Positions 1 through 9,379 of a stretch of DNA of 16,286 bases are shown piece by piece. The notes below the pieces were generated by a model, which did not search any database, had not been told where the DNA came from, and was given only the letters and a program-made list of their open reading frames with translations. Location of the stretch: positions 1 through 16,286 of the forward strand of contig JADGIZ010000311.1 in NCBI GenBank assembly GCA_027604665.1, written 5' to 3'. Position 1 is the stretch's first letter. Every line of letters starts with the position of its first letter. A program made the translations under genes and the position numbers. Origin of the DNA: Polyrhizophydium stewartii. Taxonomy: Eukaryota > Chytridiomycota > Chytridiomycetes > Rhizophydiales.

Positions 1-493
1 CCCCCCCCCCGCGCGGCCCGCGCCGGCCCGCCTTGTTCCGCAGAAGACGCACTCCACTCCAAAAAAAGACTGGCCCGCATTCCTTCAAAACAACCAAAAA
101 GAGGCCAAAAGCTGCCCACGATGATATGCAAAAGAGCCGCTCTAAAAAGCAAAAAGACGCAAAGGCCCGGCCTGAAAAAAGAAGAAGAAGAAGAAGTGCC
201 AGGATGCCCTGCGTGCCGGACGAGGCTGCTGCGTGCGGCTCTCGGCCCCTCGGACCCTGCTCCTGCCTCCGCCGAATCTGATCTCGCCCTGGCCCTTGCT
301 CCGCGCTGAGTTGCTCACCGATGATGCTCACGCTCTCCACGGCACACTAACGGCGTCTGTCGGCGGCGCGGCGTTCGGCGCGGGCCTGCGTTCTCCCTCG
401 CCCCGTCCTTCTGCCTCTCCCTCGCAACACCCTTCCCAGGCCCTCGCGCTGAACGACGGCTCACATGTCTCTGCCTCGCCGCCGACCGCAGCC
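1..493. other. Upstream region of the PABPN1-like gene, no gene recognised
   Basis: The stretch opens with a run of ten C and a CG-only segment, then becomes purine-rich with several A-runs and a (GAA)-like tract near 180-196. From about 230 it is pyrimidine-rich, and this part is probably promoter and 5' untranslated region of the gene starting at 494. Short open frames exist on both strands but none looks like a protein family. An ATG pair at 121/124 could form an upstream ORF only if transcription began that far upstream. No TATA box or other site is convincing. Confidence 0.5.
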
Positions 494-1170
494 ATGAGCG
501 AGGCACAAGATCTCAACAACGCCGATGCCATCATCGACGACTCGGCGCCAGTCGACGCGGCCGTTGGCGACGACGCCATCGACGACGCAAACGTCGACGA
601 GGAGATCGAGGCCATGAAGCGCCGCGTCCAGGAGATGGAGGAGGAGGCCGCCAAGCTCAAGGAGATGCAGGCCGAGGTTGAGAAGGAAATGACGGGCCAG
701 GCTGGTGCGTGCTGCCCGTATCGCAGGCTCCGGTGACCGCCGCCATTGCGCGCACGCGCTGACATGCCTCCCGCCCTGCAGCTGTTGGTGACCGCGAAGA
801 GGCCGACGTCCGCTCCATCTACATCGGCAACGTCGACTACTCGTCGACGCCCGAGGAGATCCAGGCCCACTTCCAGTCGTGCGGCACCATCAACCGCGTG
901 ACGATCCTATGCGACAAGTGGACCGGCCACCCCAAGGGCTTCGCCTACCTCGAGTTTGCCGACGCGGCCTCGGTCAACAACGCCATGGTCCTGAGCGACT
1001 CGATGTTCAAGGGCCGCCTGATCAAGGTCACGCCCAAGCGCACCAACATCCACGGCTTCAACGGCCGCGGCCGGCGGCCGTATGGCGGCGGCTACCGCGG
1101 CGGCTTCCGCGCCGCGCCGCGCGGCCGCGGTGCGTATCGCGCACGCCGCGGCTACTACTCGCCGTACTGA
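494..1170 (+). CDS. Nuclear poly(A)-binding protein, PABPN1/Pab2 type (single RRM)
   Basis: Exons 494-704 and 782-1170 (phase 1 intron of 77 bases, donor GTGCGT, branch-like GCTGAC, acceptor CTGCAG) give 199 residues. The start is the first ATG in the open frame. An acidic N-terminus leads into a coiled coil at about residues 34-66 ([17 protein letters not shown]). One RRM follows at about 83-158, with RNP2 SIYIGNVDY near 82-90 and RNP1 KGFAYLEF at 122-129. The stretch [18 protein letters not shown] is almost the family signature. The basic tail contains the KRTN motif, is Arg/Gly-rich (likely arginine methylation sites) and ends in YYSPY, as animal PABPN1 does. Family role: binds nascent poly(A) in the nucleus, stimulates poly(A) polymerase, controls tail length and feeds nuclear RNA decay. 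The polyalanine tract of mammalian PABPN1 is absent. The length is close to the yeast Pab2 type. Confidence 0.95.
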
Positions 1171-1407
1171 GCATCACCATGCTGCTGCTGCTGCTGCTGC
1201 TTCTCCCTCAGCCGGCTCCTCAAAGCGCACCACAACCCCCCCCCCAAATGCCAAAAGCCTATTCCGTGCGCCTGCGATCCGGCGCATCCGCTCTTGCAAT
1301 AACACGGCCGCTGCGCCGCGGCGAGCCAGATCCGTCCCCGAGAGAGTCGTTGCTCTTGTGCGTCTTGTGTGTGTTTCGACTCGCTTGCACTTTCCGCAGC
1401 TCTGGCC
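1171..1407. other. Intergenic spacer between PABPN1-like and SOSS-B-like genes
   Basis: The 237 bases hold the 3' flank of the first gene and the promoter and 5' flank of the next. There is a C9-10 run near 1237-1245 and an AAAAGCCTATT element at 1253-1263 that recurs in the next spacer (2745-2755). No canonical poly(A) signal (AATAAA) is present. Confidence 0.4.
1181..1201. repeat. (GCT)7 microsatellite in the 3' flank of the PABPN1-like gene
   Basis: Seven perfect GCT units begin ten bases after the stop codon, so they probably lie in the 3' untranslated region. Similar CTG/CAG tracts recur at 1474-1491 (coding) and 2204-2221 (intronic), so the trinucleotide is locally common. Confidence 0.85.
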
Positions 1408-2745
1408 ATGTCCGCGAGGCCGCAGCAGCGGCAAGCGCCGCCGCACGCCTCCGCGCACCCGCAGCAGCACAAGCAGCAGCAGCAGCAGCAGCTCGCCGCG
1501 GCCCACAACCCGAACCTGGTGCCGCGGGCAATAGCGTCGCTCCGCCCGGGCATGCTCGACATTGTCATGGAGTGCATCGTGATCGACAAGAGTGAGGGGC
1601 TTGTCGTCGCCTGCTGTCGCGCCGCCGACGCCGCCGACGCCGTCCAGCCTGCCCGCGGTGGTGTCGGCCGCTGACGCCGCCGCGCCGTGTGCCGTCCGCT
1701 GCCCTGCTGCTCCTGGGTCCGCTGCCTGTCCCGGCCTGCGTGCGCCGCGGTCGCAGCCGAGCCCAAGGTCACCCGCCAGGGCATCAGCATCTGCACCCTC
1801 TGGGTCGGCGACCCCTCTGGGACCGTGGTGCTCACGATCCACCACAACGACGCCTGGCAGGTCAACCCCGGTGCGTGCGCTCGCAGCCGGGAATGAGGGG
1901 CGGGGGACTGCACGCTACTCGACAGGTGCAGGCTGCTGACGTCGACATTCCAGGCGACATGCTGCGAGTGTTTGGAGGGTGCGGTTGTTTGTGTCGCCCG
2001 GCTCCTTGGGCCGAGAGATCAACTGCTCACCTCGGCCACTCTCTCTCTCTCTCTCTCTCTCTCTTGGCCACGCTTGGCCAGACGGGGCTCGTTCTTCAAC
2101 CAGAGGTTCCAGATCTCGACGACCCGGTTCACCCGCTTTGGCGAGTTGAGTCTCCCGCTTCGTTGCGGCTGGCTACCAGTCGATGGCTTGCTCGAGACTG
2201 ACGGCTGCTGCTGCTGCTGCTGATGGCGTGGGCCGGCAGAGACATGATGGTCTTTTCGAGCGACATCAACATGTCGCATGTGCAGTGGATAGAAAACGAG
2301 GCCGGCGAGTGGAGCACCGGCGAGCAGCTTGTGTGCAAGCACTGGGTGCGTGCACCACCGCCTTGTTGCGGCCGCCCTTCCAACCTGCCGCGGATGCTGA
2401 CGGTGCTGCGCTGGGCAGGCCGATCTGACCCAGAACGGGATCAAGGAGTGGCCGGGAAGGCAGTCCGGCGGCGGATCGGCGGGACGCGGCTGGCCCGCGC
2501 CCGGGCATCCGCAGCGTGCCGGGTCGTCTTCCGCCGCCGGCGCTGTGTCGGGCGACTCGACGACGAGCCCGACAGGCGGCGCCGGGCGGGGGCGAGGCCG
2601 CGGCGGCCGCGGCGGACAGCCCGGCGCGTGGCAGGGCCGCACGCCGGCTGCGGCATCCGGCGGCGGGCAACCCCAGCAGCCCGCGCAGCCGCCGCGCGCG
2701 GCATCGCCGGATTCGTCGCGGCAGCCCAAGCGGCTGCGGACATGA
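1408..2745 (+). CDS. SOSS complex subunit B / NABP-like OB-fold ssDNA-binding protein
   Basis: Exons 1408-1591, 1757-1870, 1954-1978, 2082-2144, 2240-2345 and 2434-2745 join in phase to 267 residues. A Gln-rich N-terminus (Q6 at 23-28) precedes one OB fold at about 40-145. Diagnostic pieces follow the human hSSB1 pattern in order: LRPGMLDIVMECIVID (strand 1), the short insert then GISICTLWVGDPSGTVVLTI (compare the CKVADKTGSINISVW region), WQVNPGDMLRV (compare LIQPGDIIRL), and RFGEDMMVFSSDINMS (compare the IGEFCMVYSEVPNFS region). The tail from about 165 is Gly/Pro/Arg-rich with RG repeats around 205-215 and ends in a basic KRLR that may act as a nuclear signal. Family role: binds single-stranded DNA in double-strand-break repair; in animals it also associates with Integrator. 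Exon 3 is only 25 bases. The intron 4 donor (GTTGAG) is the least typical splice site. An incomplete family match in the second half of the fold lowers certainty slightly. Confidence 0.8.
1474..1491 (+). repeat. (CAG)6 tract encoding polyglutamine
   Basis: Six CAG codons inside exon 1 of the SOSS-B-like gene encode Q23-Q28. More Gln/His/Pro codons surround them, giving a disordered N-terminal extension in front of the OB fold. Confidence 0.9.
2039..2064. repeat. (CT)13 microsatellite acting as intronic polypyrimidine tract
   Basis: Thirteen perfect CT units lie in intron 3 of the SOSS-B-like gene (1979-2081), 17 bases before the acceptor CCAG. The tract is on the sense strand and could serve as the polypyrimidine tract. 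Such tracts vary in length between strains. Confidence 0.9.
2204..2221. repeat. (GCT)6 microsatellite in intron 4 of the SOSS-B-like gene
   Basis: Six GCT units lie just after a CTGAC-like branch motif (ACTGACGGCT) and 18 bases before the GGCAG acceptor of intron 2145-2239. Confidence 0.85.
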
Positions 2746-2910
2746 AAAGCCTATTTCCACTCAACCACCACCGGCTTGCGTGCGAGATGTGCATCCAAAG
2801 ATGTGCTTGTGCGGTCAGGCGTGCGTGCCCATTCGCACGCTGTGTTTTTCAAAGCCCCTGCCCCGCAGTCGGCTCCGCACCGCAGCCCCGGCGCGCTGCT
2901 TCCCGACCAA
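2746..2910. other. Spacer between the SOSS-B-like and F-box/LRR genes
   Basis: The frame of the F-box gene is open back to about 2776 but contains no ATG before 2911, so this stretch is taken as 3' flank of one gene and promoter/5' leader of the next. It begins with the AAAAGCCTATT element (2745-2755) also seen at 1253-1263. No other signal is visible. Confidence 0.4.
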
Positions 2911-5524
2911 ATGCTTCGCGACGACGGACGCAGCTGCATCTCACGCCCCGCGCGCGGCAAGCCGCTGTCGCCAGCAGCCGCCCGGGCCTCGGTCGACGTC
3001 GAGGAGCGCGACGAGCTGCCGCGCGCGGCGCCGAACCCTGCCGCGGCTGCGGCGGCTGCCGCCGCATGTGGGTGCGTGCCGGCGGAGTGCGCCGCAGCGA
3101 TCCTTGGCCCAGCGCGCTGCGCCGACAACAACAGATCCAGCGAGCGCGGATGCGGCGGGCCGGCCGCTCGCGCGCACGCGTGGGCCTGCGCATGCGGCAT
3201 GCACGAGGTGGCCATTGCGCGCAGGCTGCGCCCGAGGAGCCGCACCCGTCTGCCGCTCGAGGTGCTCGAGGAAATCATGCTCTGGGTTCTGCTGACGGGC
3301 TCAACGGCGCCGGGCGGCGGCGGCGGCGGCAGCGGCAACAGCGGCAGCCGCAGCGGCGACGCGCGGTCGCCTGCCGGGCATGCTCGCGAGTACTCTGTCG
3401 AGCTGCCCGAGTCTGCTGCTTTGGATGATGATACTGGTGCTGGTGCTGCTCTTGCTGCCGGCCCGTCGGCTGCCCGCCCGCCGCCCGCGCTCGCGACGCC
3501 GTGGTCCGCCCGCGATGCGCGCTCGGTGCTCAGCTGCGCGCTCGTGTGCCGCGAGTTCTACTGCGCCGCCGTGTCCGTGCTCTGGCGCGACCCACACTTT
3601 GCCACCCCGCACTCGCTCCTGCGCTTCCTGGCCGCGCTGCAGTCGCCGGCGCCGGCCGCTGTGCCCGTGATCCATGACGGATCCGCTGCGCTCGGGCGGG
3701 CGGAGGCGGCGGCGGCGGCGGCCTGGCGCAGAAGCTCCGCCGGCGGCCAGACCTTGAACGCCGCCGCAGAGGCACCCACAACGCGGGCATCGCTGATGCT
3801 GCGCAAGCTGTCGGGCAGCTTGCCTGACGATCGTATTCAGCGCGACCAACACCGCGAGGACTCCATCGCGGGTGGGATGGTCGCGCCACGAAGCCATCCC
3901 AGAATGCCCAGCGGCAGCAACGCCAGCAGCGCCACCAACACGATCAGCAGCAGCAAGATCATCAAGCGCAAGCGGCGTGCGGGGAATGCTGCCAAGCCAC
4001 CGCCGGCAGCGGCGTGGGCGGTCGGCTTTCTGGGCCGCACCAAGCTGCGCGCTCTGGACCTGACGCGCACGCATCTGATGCGCGACATGATCACGCACCC
4101 GGTGCTGGCGGTGATTGCCGACGCGCGCCTGCGCCTGCGGCACCTGTCGCTCGCGCGTTGCCAGTCGCTGCAAGACGCTGCTCTGGTCCACATTGGCATG
4201 GCGGTGGCAGCGACGCTCGAGTCGCTCGACATCTCGCAGTGCTGGCAGATCACGGACGCTGCGGTGGTGCTGCTGTGCAGCGCGATGCAGCCGCACGGCC
4301 GCTTTGCGACGCTGCGCGCGGCGCAGGTGTCGCAGCTGTCGGATCTGACTGTCGAGGCGCTGCAGGCGTACGTGCTTGGCTCGCTCAAGTGCATTGATTT
4401 GTCCGGGTGCCGGTGCATCTCGGACGATGCGGTGCTCAGGCTCCTCAAGGCCATGGCGCGCCCCGTGCCGCACATGCACAGCGGGCCGGCGCCCACGTGC
4501 GCGGCGTGCGCGCGCGCGGCCAAGGATGCTGGATCGCGCGTGCTCGAGCGGCCCGTCAACGACCAGCTGCGCGAGCTGCGGCTGCCGTTTGGCGAGCGCG
4601 TCACGCGGGCCGGGTTTGTCGCGATTGTGCAGATGCTCAAGGCCACGCAGCCGGGTTTGCGGCGGTTCCACTTTGTCGTGCCACCGGCGCCGCGGGTGAG
4701 ATGCGCTCGACTTGCCGCGTCCTCGGGCTGGCTGTGTGTGCGCGTGTGAGTTTGTGCGAGTGCTGATGCATGCGCCGCAGGGCACGCCGCAGGGCTTGTG
4801 CGTGCTCAAGTCGCTGCAGCCAGATTTCTGCGAGCGGCTGACGGAGCTGCACATCGGCGATGCGAGCCAGGTTGCGGGCGCGGCGCTGGAGCAGGCGGTG
4901 TGGGCGTGCAAGCACCACCTGACGGGGCTGACGATCGCGCAGCCGTCGGCGGCGGCGGACGCGACGCTGCTGCCGCGCATCCTGGCCGTGTGCTCGCGGC
5001 TGCAGCGGCTGGCGCTCGTGGGCGTGTCTGCATCGCACGTGCACGAGATTGCGCTTGCGTTGCGCATGTCGCCGTCGGCGCCGCGGCTGCGCATGCTCGA
5101 TCTGTCCGACTGCCGCGCCATGCGCGACGCGTTCGTCGAGGCCATGGTCGCGGCACCCATGCCGTTTGTGTGCCTCGAGCGCGTGGCGCTGCGAAGGTGC
5201 AAGTCGCTGACGATCAAGGGCCTGCGCGTGCTCGTGGCCGCGCTGCGCCCGCCGCTCGGCGCGCTCGAGCACCTCGACCTCACGGGCGTCATCCCTGCGC
5301 ACCGCATCGGCGCGTTCGAGCAGCATCTCGACCGCGCGTGCCAGGCGTGGATCCGCGCGGCGGCGGATGCGCCCGAGGCGTCCGGCCCGCCCGCCACGCT
5401 CAAGGCCCGCGCGTCGTGGGAGATGGTTCCGGCCATCGTCAGCGCCGCCGACCAGGATATCGTCATGTCGCACGAGCTGTTTGGGTCGCGGCTCGAGGCG
5501 TTCCGGTGGGACAGCCCCGCCTAG
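2911..5524 (+). CDS. F-box protein with leucine-rich repeats (SCF substrate adaptor candidate)
   Basis: Exons 2911-4695 and 4781-5524 (phase 0 intron of 85 bases, GTGAG...GCAG) encode 842 residues. I chose the first in-frame ATG; the ATG at 3199 (better -3 base, closer to the F-box) is a real alternative. The F-box begins with LPLEVLEEIMLWVL at about 114-127 and resumes at about 199-232 with SARDARSVLSCALVCREFYC and AVSVLWRDPHF. Between the halves sits a Gly/Ser- then Ala/Pro-rich insert of about 70 residues. Another disordered, Ser-rich stretch with a basic KIIKRKRR patch precedes the repeats. Cysteine-type LRRs (AMN1/FBXL family) start near 378: LRALDLTRTHL, LRHLSLARCQSLQDAAL, LESLDISQCWQITDAAV, LKCIDLSGCRCISDDAV, LRMLDLSDCRAMRDAF, LERVALRRCKSLTIKGL and LEHLDLTGV. 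Family role: the F-box binds Skp1 and the LRR solenoid recruits substrates for ubiquitination. The substrate cannot be told from sequence. Confidence 0.85.
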
Positions 5525-6208
5525 CCGACGCACCGTCCGTCGCGCCGGGCACATTGGGTGTCCGGAGTGCACGAGGCAACGCGGAAGCAAGAGGTGCCTT
5601 GGTGCGGGGGGAATGAATCGCGATCGCACCCGAGGTGCGTTCTTTGCCGAGAGTTTGGCAATGGGTGCGCGCGCGCACTCGAGCGGAGGGAGGATCTGGC
5701 GGAGACGCGGGGTGGGGGGGATCTCCGAAGCAGCCCGCGGTGCTCACGCCGTCCGACGCATGGCCACCTGCTCGGACCGACACTGCGCTGCGTCCGTGTG
5801 CTGCGCTCGCATGCGGACCTAATGGCAGACGTGCCCAAGGCAACGCTCGGCACCGGCACCGCGGGCGATGTGCCCATGCTCGCCAGCCCGCTTCAGGACC
5901 CCGGCGCGCCAGATAAGGAGGTCGGTCTGTTGCGCTGTCTCGCGCGCCGAGCGCGTTTGGCCGGCCCGCTCGGGCCGCCGGCTGCAGGCTTTCCCGGCCG
6001 TGCGGACCCGCACGCCGCGGCTCTGGATAGGCGGCGTGCTGCCGCGTGTGTCATGGAGGCCTTGGCCGCCCCCGCCTCCTGTCCACTCACCGCTCAACAC
6101 GGATCGGAGTCGCTCGATTTCGCGTTGTCGCTCCACCGGGCGGCCTACCGCGCGCATCCCCCATGGGCTGACCCCGCTCTCGCGCCTGAATCGTCGGGCC
6201 CGATATAG
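5525..6208. other. 684-base intergenic region upstream of the carbonic anhydrase gene
   Basis: This is the longest gene-free stretch between coding genes. It holds G-rich runs around 5714-5720 and a GCGCGCGC tract near 5669-5676. A + strand ORF begins with ATG at 5822 and runs to the stop at 6206-6208, directly before the carbonic anhydrase ATG. Its first 33 codons (MADVPKATLGTGTAG...) could be an upstream exon joined in phase 0 at 6209 through a GCTGAC branch-like site (6167-6172) and a TAG acceptor. That needs a poor GTCGGT donor and a 288-base intron, much longer than the others here. Most likely this is promoter plus leader. Confidence 0.4.
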
Positions 6209-7406
6209 ATGGCGGGCAAGGATATGCGCGGACGCAACGACACCTTGTCCGCCCCAGGCCGCTACCTCGCCAACCTGTCGCAGCAGGCGCCGCCCAACGA
6301 GATTGCTGGCAACATCCCGTCGGCACGGTTGATGGGCAGCGGTGCGAGCACGACGGGTGCGCGTGTGCTTGCGTGTGCTTATCGCTAGCACAGCGACTCG
6401 CTGCGTCTTGGTCCTGTCCAGACTGATTCCGCGCTCGCAGATCTGGCCAAGAAGCACATGACAAAGTTCCTCTCCGGCTTCCGCCAGTTCCAAAAGGTGC
6501 GCATACATCCTTTGCAGTTGCACCGTATCGAACATTGACGCTGAATGCTGGGAACTCAGACCTACTTTGCGTCCAACACGGCACTGTTCGAGACGCTCAA
6601 GAAGACGCAGAGGCCCAAGACGGTCATTATTGGCTGCTGCGACTCTCGGTGCGATTGCGCAGTCGTTTGTCGAATGTGTATTCGAGGAAAGTAGCTGACA
6701 TGCTGTAACCTTTGCATCCAAACCCACCACGCACACGCAGCGTCGACCCGGCGCTGCTGACGGGCAGCGACCCAGGCGACCTCTTTGTGATCCGCAACGT
6801 GGCCAATCTGGTGATGCCGTACTGCAGCGACGCGGGAATTCACGGCGTTGCTGCGGCGCTCGAGTTTGCCGTCCTGGTTCTCGGTGTCGAGAATATTATT
6901 GTGCTGGGGCACTCCAAGTGCGGCGGCATCAACGCGCTGCTGCGCGGCGTGCCGCCCAACTTTGAGTTCATCTCGCCGTGGATGTCGATTGCACAGCGCG
7001 CCAAGGAAAAGACGCTCAAGTACTTTGGCGACCGGTCCGAGGAGGAGCAGCAGCGCGCTTGCGGTGCGTTGTCGTCGAGGCTGCCTTGTGTAGAGCTGGT
7101 TGAGTCGTCGTCGTCGTTGTTTGGTTTGACATGCTGACATTGTATCGCCCGGCCCATCCCGCGCTCGCAGAGCATGCCTCGATCCTGCAGTCCATCGAGA
7201 ACCTCATCACGTACCCCTGGCTGCGCGAGCGCCTCGAAAAGGGCCAGCTCAACGTCACGGGCTGGTACTTTGACTTTGAGACGGGCGATCTGCTCGGATA
7301 CAACCCAGAGACTCTGGCGTTTGAGCGTCTTGTGAGCGAGGACTCTGGGCAGTCGCCCACGGCCACACGCAGCGACGCCGCCTCGCAGACGGCTCCGGCC
7401 AAGTGA
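6209..7406 (+). CDS. Beta-class carbonic anhydrase
   Basis: Exons 6209-6356, 6441-6496, 6560-6648, 6741-7063 and 7171-7406 join in phase to 283 residues. The start is the first ATG after an in-frame stop. The enzyme interconverts CO2 and bicarbonate with a zinc ion. Visible ligands are Cys94 and the Asp96/Arg98 pair in CCDSR (the Arg codon is split by intron 3), and His155 and Cys158 in GHSKCGG. Typical flanks are present: DPGDLFVIRNVANLV (about 108-122), ALEFAVLVLGVENIIVLGH (137-155), EFISPWMSIA, and the C-terminal GWYFDFETGDLLGY. The bacterial-looking PYCSDAGIHGVAAALEFAV and GWYFD-x-TG pattern is closer to the proteobacterial/plant-like subtype than to yeast Nce103. No mitochondrial presequence is evident, so cytosol is the default guess. 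Introns 1 and 4 share the same 3' end, CCGCGCTCGCAGA. Confidence 0.93.
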
Positions 7407-7510
7407 TTGTGGCGTGGCGAGTGCCCGCACTGCGCAAGCGGGGGGGGATCTCTGGCGCGAATGAACCGGACACGGCGAGGTTGAGGCGCCTCCCACAAGG
7501 TTTGCACAAG

Positions 7511-9104
7511 ATGCTCGCACCGTGGACCTGGCTGCTCGGCGCGCTGGCGCTGCTGCTCGCCGCGGGCGGCCCGTCGCCGGTCGCCGCCGTGACGCTCGCC
7601 AAGCGCGTCGAGAAGCTCAACTCGCTGCCGGACCGCCACCTGCCCATCCCGCTCACGTCCGACTCGTTCGCGGTCTTCACCGAGCGGCCCCGCAACTACA
7701 CGCTCTTTGTGCTGCTCACGACGTCGCTGCCCGAGCACGGGTGCAAGCCATGCGAGTGCGTGCGGCGCCCGGCCTGCTGCTGAAGGCGCTCCCCCTCCCC
7801 GCGCGCACAGGCGCTGCCCGGGCCTCTGCGGTCCCGCGGCCCCGCCCCCGCGCGCGCCACCGCCCGGCTGCGTGCTGATCACCGCGCTCCCGGCGCGATG
7901 TTGCGCCGCGCCGACCGGATCCCGGCCGCGACAGGCAGTTTGGCGTGCAGTACCGGCACGTCACCAAGGCGTGGTCCCGTGTGTTTGAGCCGGGCAAGCT
8001 GTACTTTAGCGAGCTCGACTTCAAGGTCGGCCAAGAGGTTTTCGCCAAGGTGGTTGGGGGCAGAGCCGCTTGATGCCGTCGAGAGCGGGTTGGGGGGGAG
8101 GGTGTCGCTCGGGCTGACGCTCGCGGCCTGTCTCTGCCTGGGTGCACCCAGCTTGGCATCCAGTCGGTGCCCCTGATGTTCAGGTTCCCGCCCACCGAAG
8201 GCCCGCTCGCCATCCAGGGCCAGTACGACATTTACGACTTCAACCGCCAGTGGGTCGCGGCCTTGCTGCTGCTTTGTGCTGCTTGTGCCGGTCGTGCTGA
8301 CACAGAGATACCGTCATCCAGCGGCATGGAGGCCCAGCCGTTTGTGGAGTTTGTCGAAGCCAAGACTGGCGTCAAGGTGCGGGCACGGCCCTGTCGGCCG
8401 GGCAGCGCCGCGAGAGGCGGGGGAGGAGGGACTGCTGACCGCCTGTCTGGACCAGATCCCGTACTCGAAGCCCGTTGACTACACCAACGCCATCATCTCG
8501 GGCGTGCTGCTCGCCTCGGCCATCATCGCCGGCTACCTCTTCTGGGACCAGATCACCCGTGTCTTCCACATCCCGCACCTGTGGCTCTCGGGCTCATGGG
8601 TGCGTCGTCGGCTGGCGGCTGTTGGAGCAGTCGCAGCGCGAGCTATGCCATGTCGGCTGATTGGCGAGTGATACTGGTTGTTTGCCTGCGCAGCTCATGA
8701 TTGTCGTCATGTGCGGCGGATACATGTGGAACACGATCCGCAACCCGCCGTTTGTCGGCCAGCACAACGGCCAGGCGCATCTGATCTCGGGCGGCTTCCA
8801 GTACCAGTTTGGCGTCGAGACGTTTATTGTTGCGGGACTCTGTGAGTGCCGCCAAGCTCTCTCCATGCTTCCCCACCACCGACAGCCAGCTAACGCGCCA
8901 TATTGAACTGGAATGCGGATTCCAGACAGCGTCGTGTCGCTTTCGTTATTGCTGCTCGTGGCATATGTGCCGACGATCAAGAACGTTGAGGAGCAGCGCC
9001 GCATCACCTGGGTCACGGTGCTGGTGTTTGTCGTCACGTACTCGTTCACGTTGAACTTCTTCAAGGTCAAGATCGGCAACTATCCGTTCCGCCTGCTCTT
9101 TTGA
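7511..9104 (+). CDS. Oligosaccharyltransferase subunit Ost3/Ost6 (TUSC3/MAGT1 family)
   Basis: Exons 7511-7755, 7935-8049, 8152-8249, 8322-8376, 8456-8599, 8694-8841 and 8926-9104 join in phase to 327 residues, near the usual family length of about 330-350. A signal peptide (WLLGALALLLAAGG, about 7-20, cleavage near AVAA) leads into a lumenal thioredoxin-like domain with active-site CKPC at 78-81 followed by EQFGVQYRHV. Further landmarks are KLYFSELDF, the cis-Pro region IQSVPLMFRFPPTEG, and TGVKIPYSKPVDY just before the membrane. Four transmembrane segments follow: YTNAIISGVLLASAIIAGYL, WLMIVVMCGGYMW, FIVAGLYSVVSLSLLLLVAY and ITWVTVLVFVVTYSF. The protein ends in YPFRLLF. Family role: an ER-membrane OST subunit that holds acceptor proteins through mixed disulfides during N-glycosylation. 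Intron 1 (179 bases) is the longest in the gene and interrupts the codon right after CKPC. Confidence 0.93.
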
Positions 9105-9379
9105 GCCGGCCTCTGGCTTGGTGGCCTTGGCTGAATGAAAGGCGGCCATGCAGTGGTTGTGGATCGGCAGGCGACGAGAGCGAGCTGGCGGCGCTGCGCT
9201 TGGGCCGGTTCGCGCCATCGGCTTTGCCACCTCTGGTTGGGCATGCGGTGCGTGATACAGTCCCGATCGCCTCGAGCAGGGCTGCCGGGATACGCTGGCG
9301 CCGGCTCGGTCGAGCGACACGTGGGCAATGGATCGTTTGTGTGGCGGTCTTTCCGCAGCACTTTCCCCAGAACATCGAC
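9105..9379. other. Spacer and probable promoter of the large LRR/kinase gene
   Basis: 275 GC-rich bases separate the Ost3/6 stop from the first ATG of the next gene. The frame of the next gene is open through the whole spacer but has no ATG before 9380. No TATA box, terminator or repeat is evident. Confidence 0.4.

Noticed and set aside
1155..1913. 252-codon minus-strand frame over the first spacer and SOSS-B exon 1
   Set aside because: It is the antisense of CAG/CTG-rich DNA, rich in Cys and Gln runs, with no domain pattern.
3301..5466. 721-codon open frame on the minus strand
   Set aside because: It lies opposite the F-box/LRR gene, is dominated by Arg/Ala/His as expected from the complement of GC-rich coding DNA, and shows no family motif.
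5819..6736. 305-codon minus-strand frame over the carbonic anhydrase 5' region
   Set aside because: It overlaps well-supported carbonic anhydrase exons and has no recognisable domain; GC-rich DNA has few stop codons by chance.
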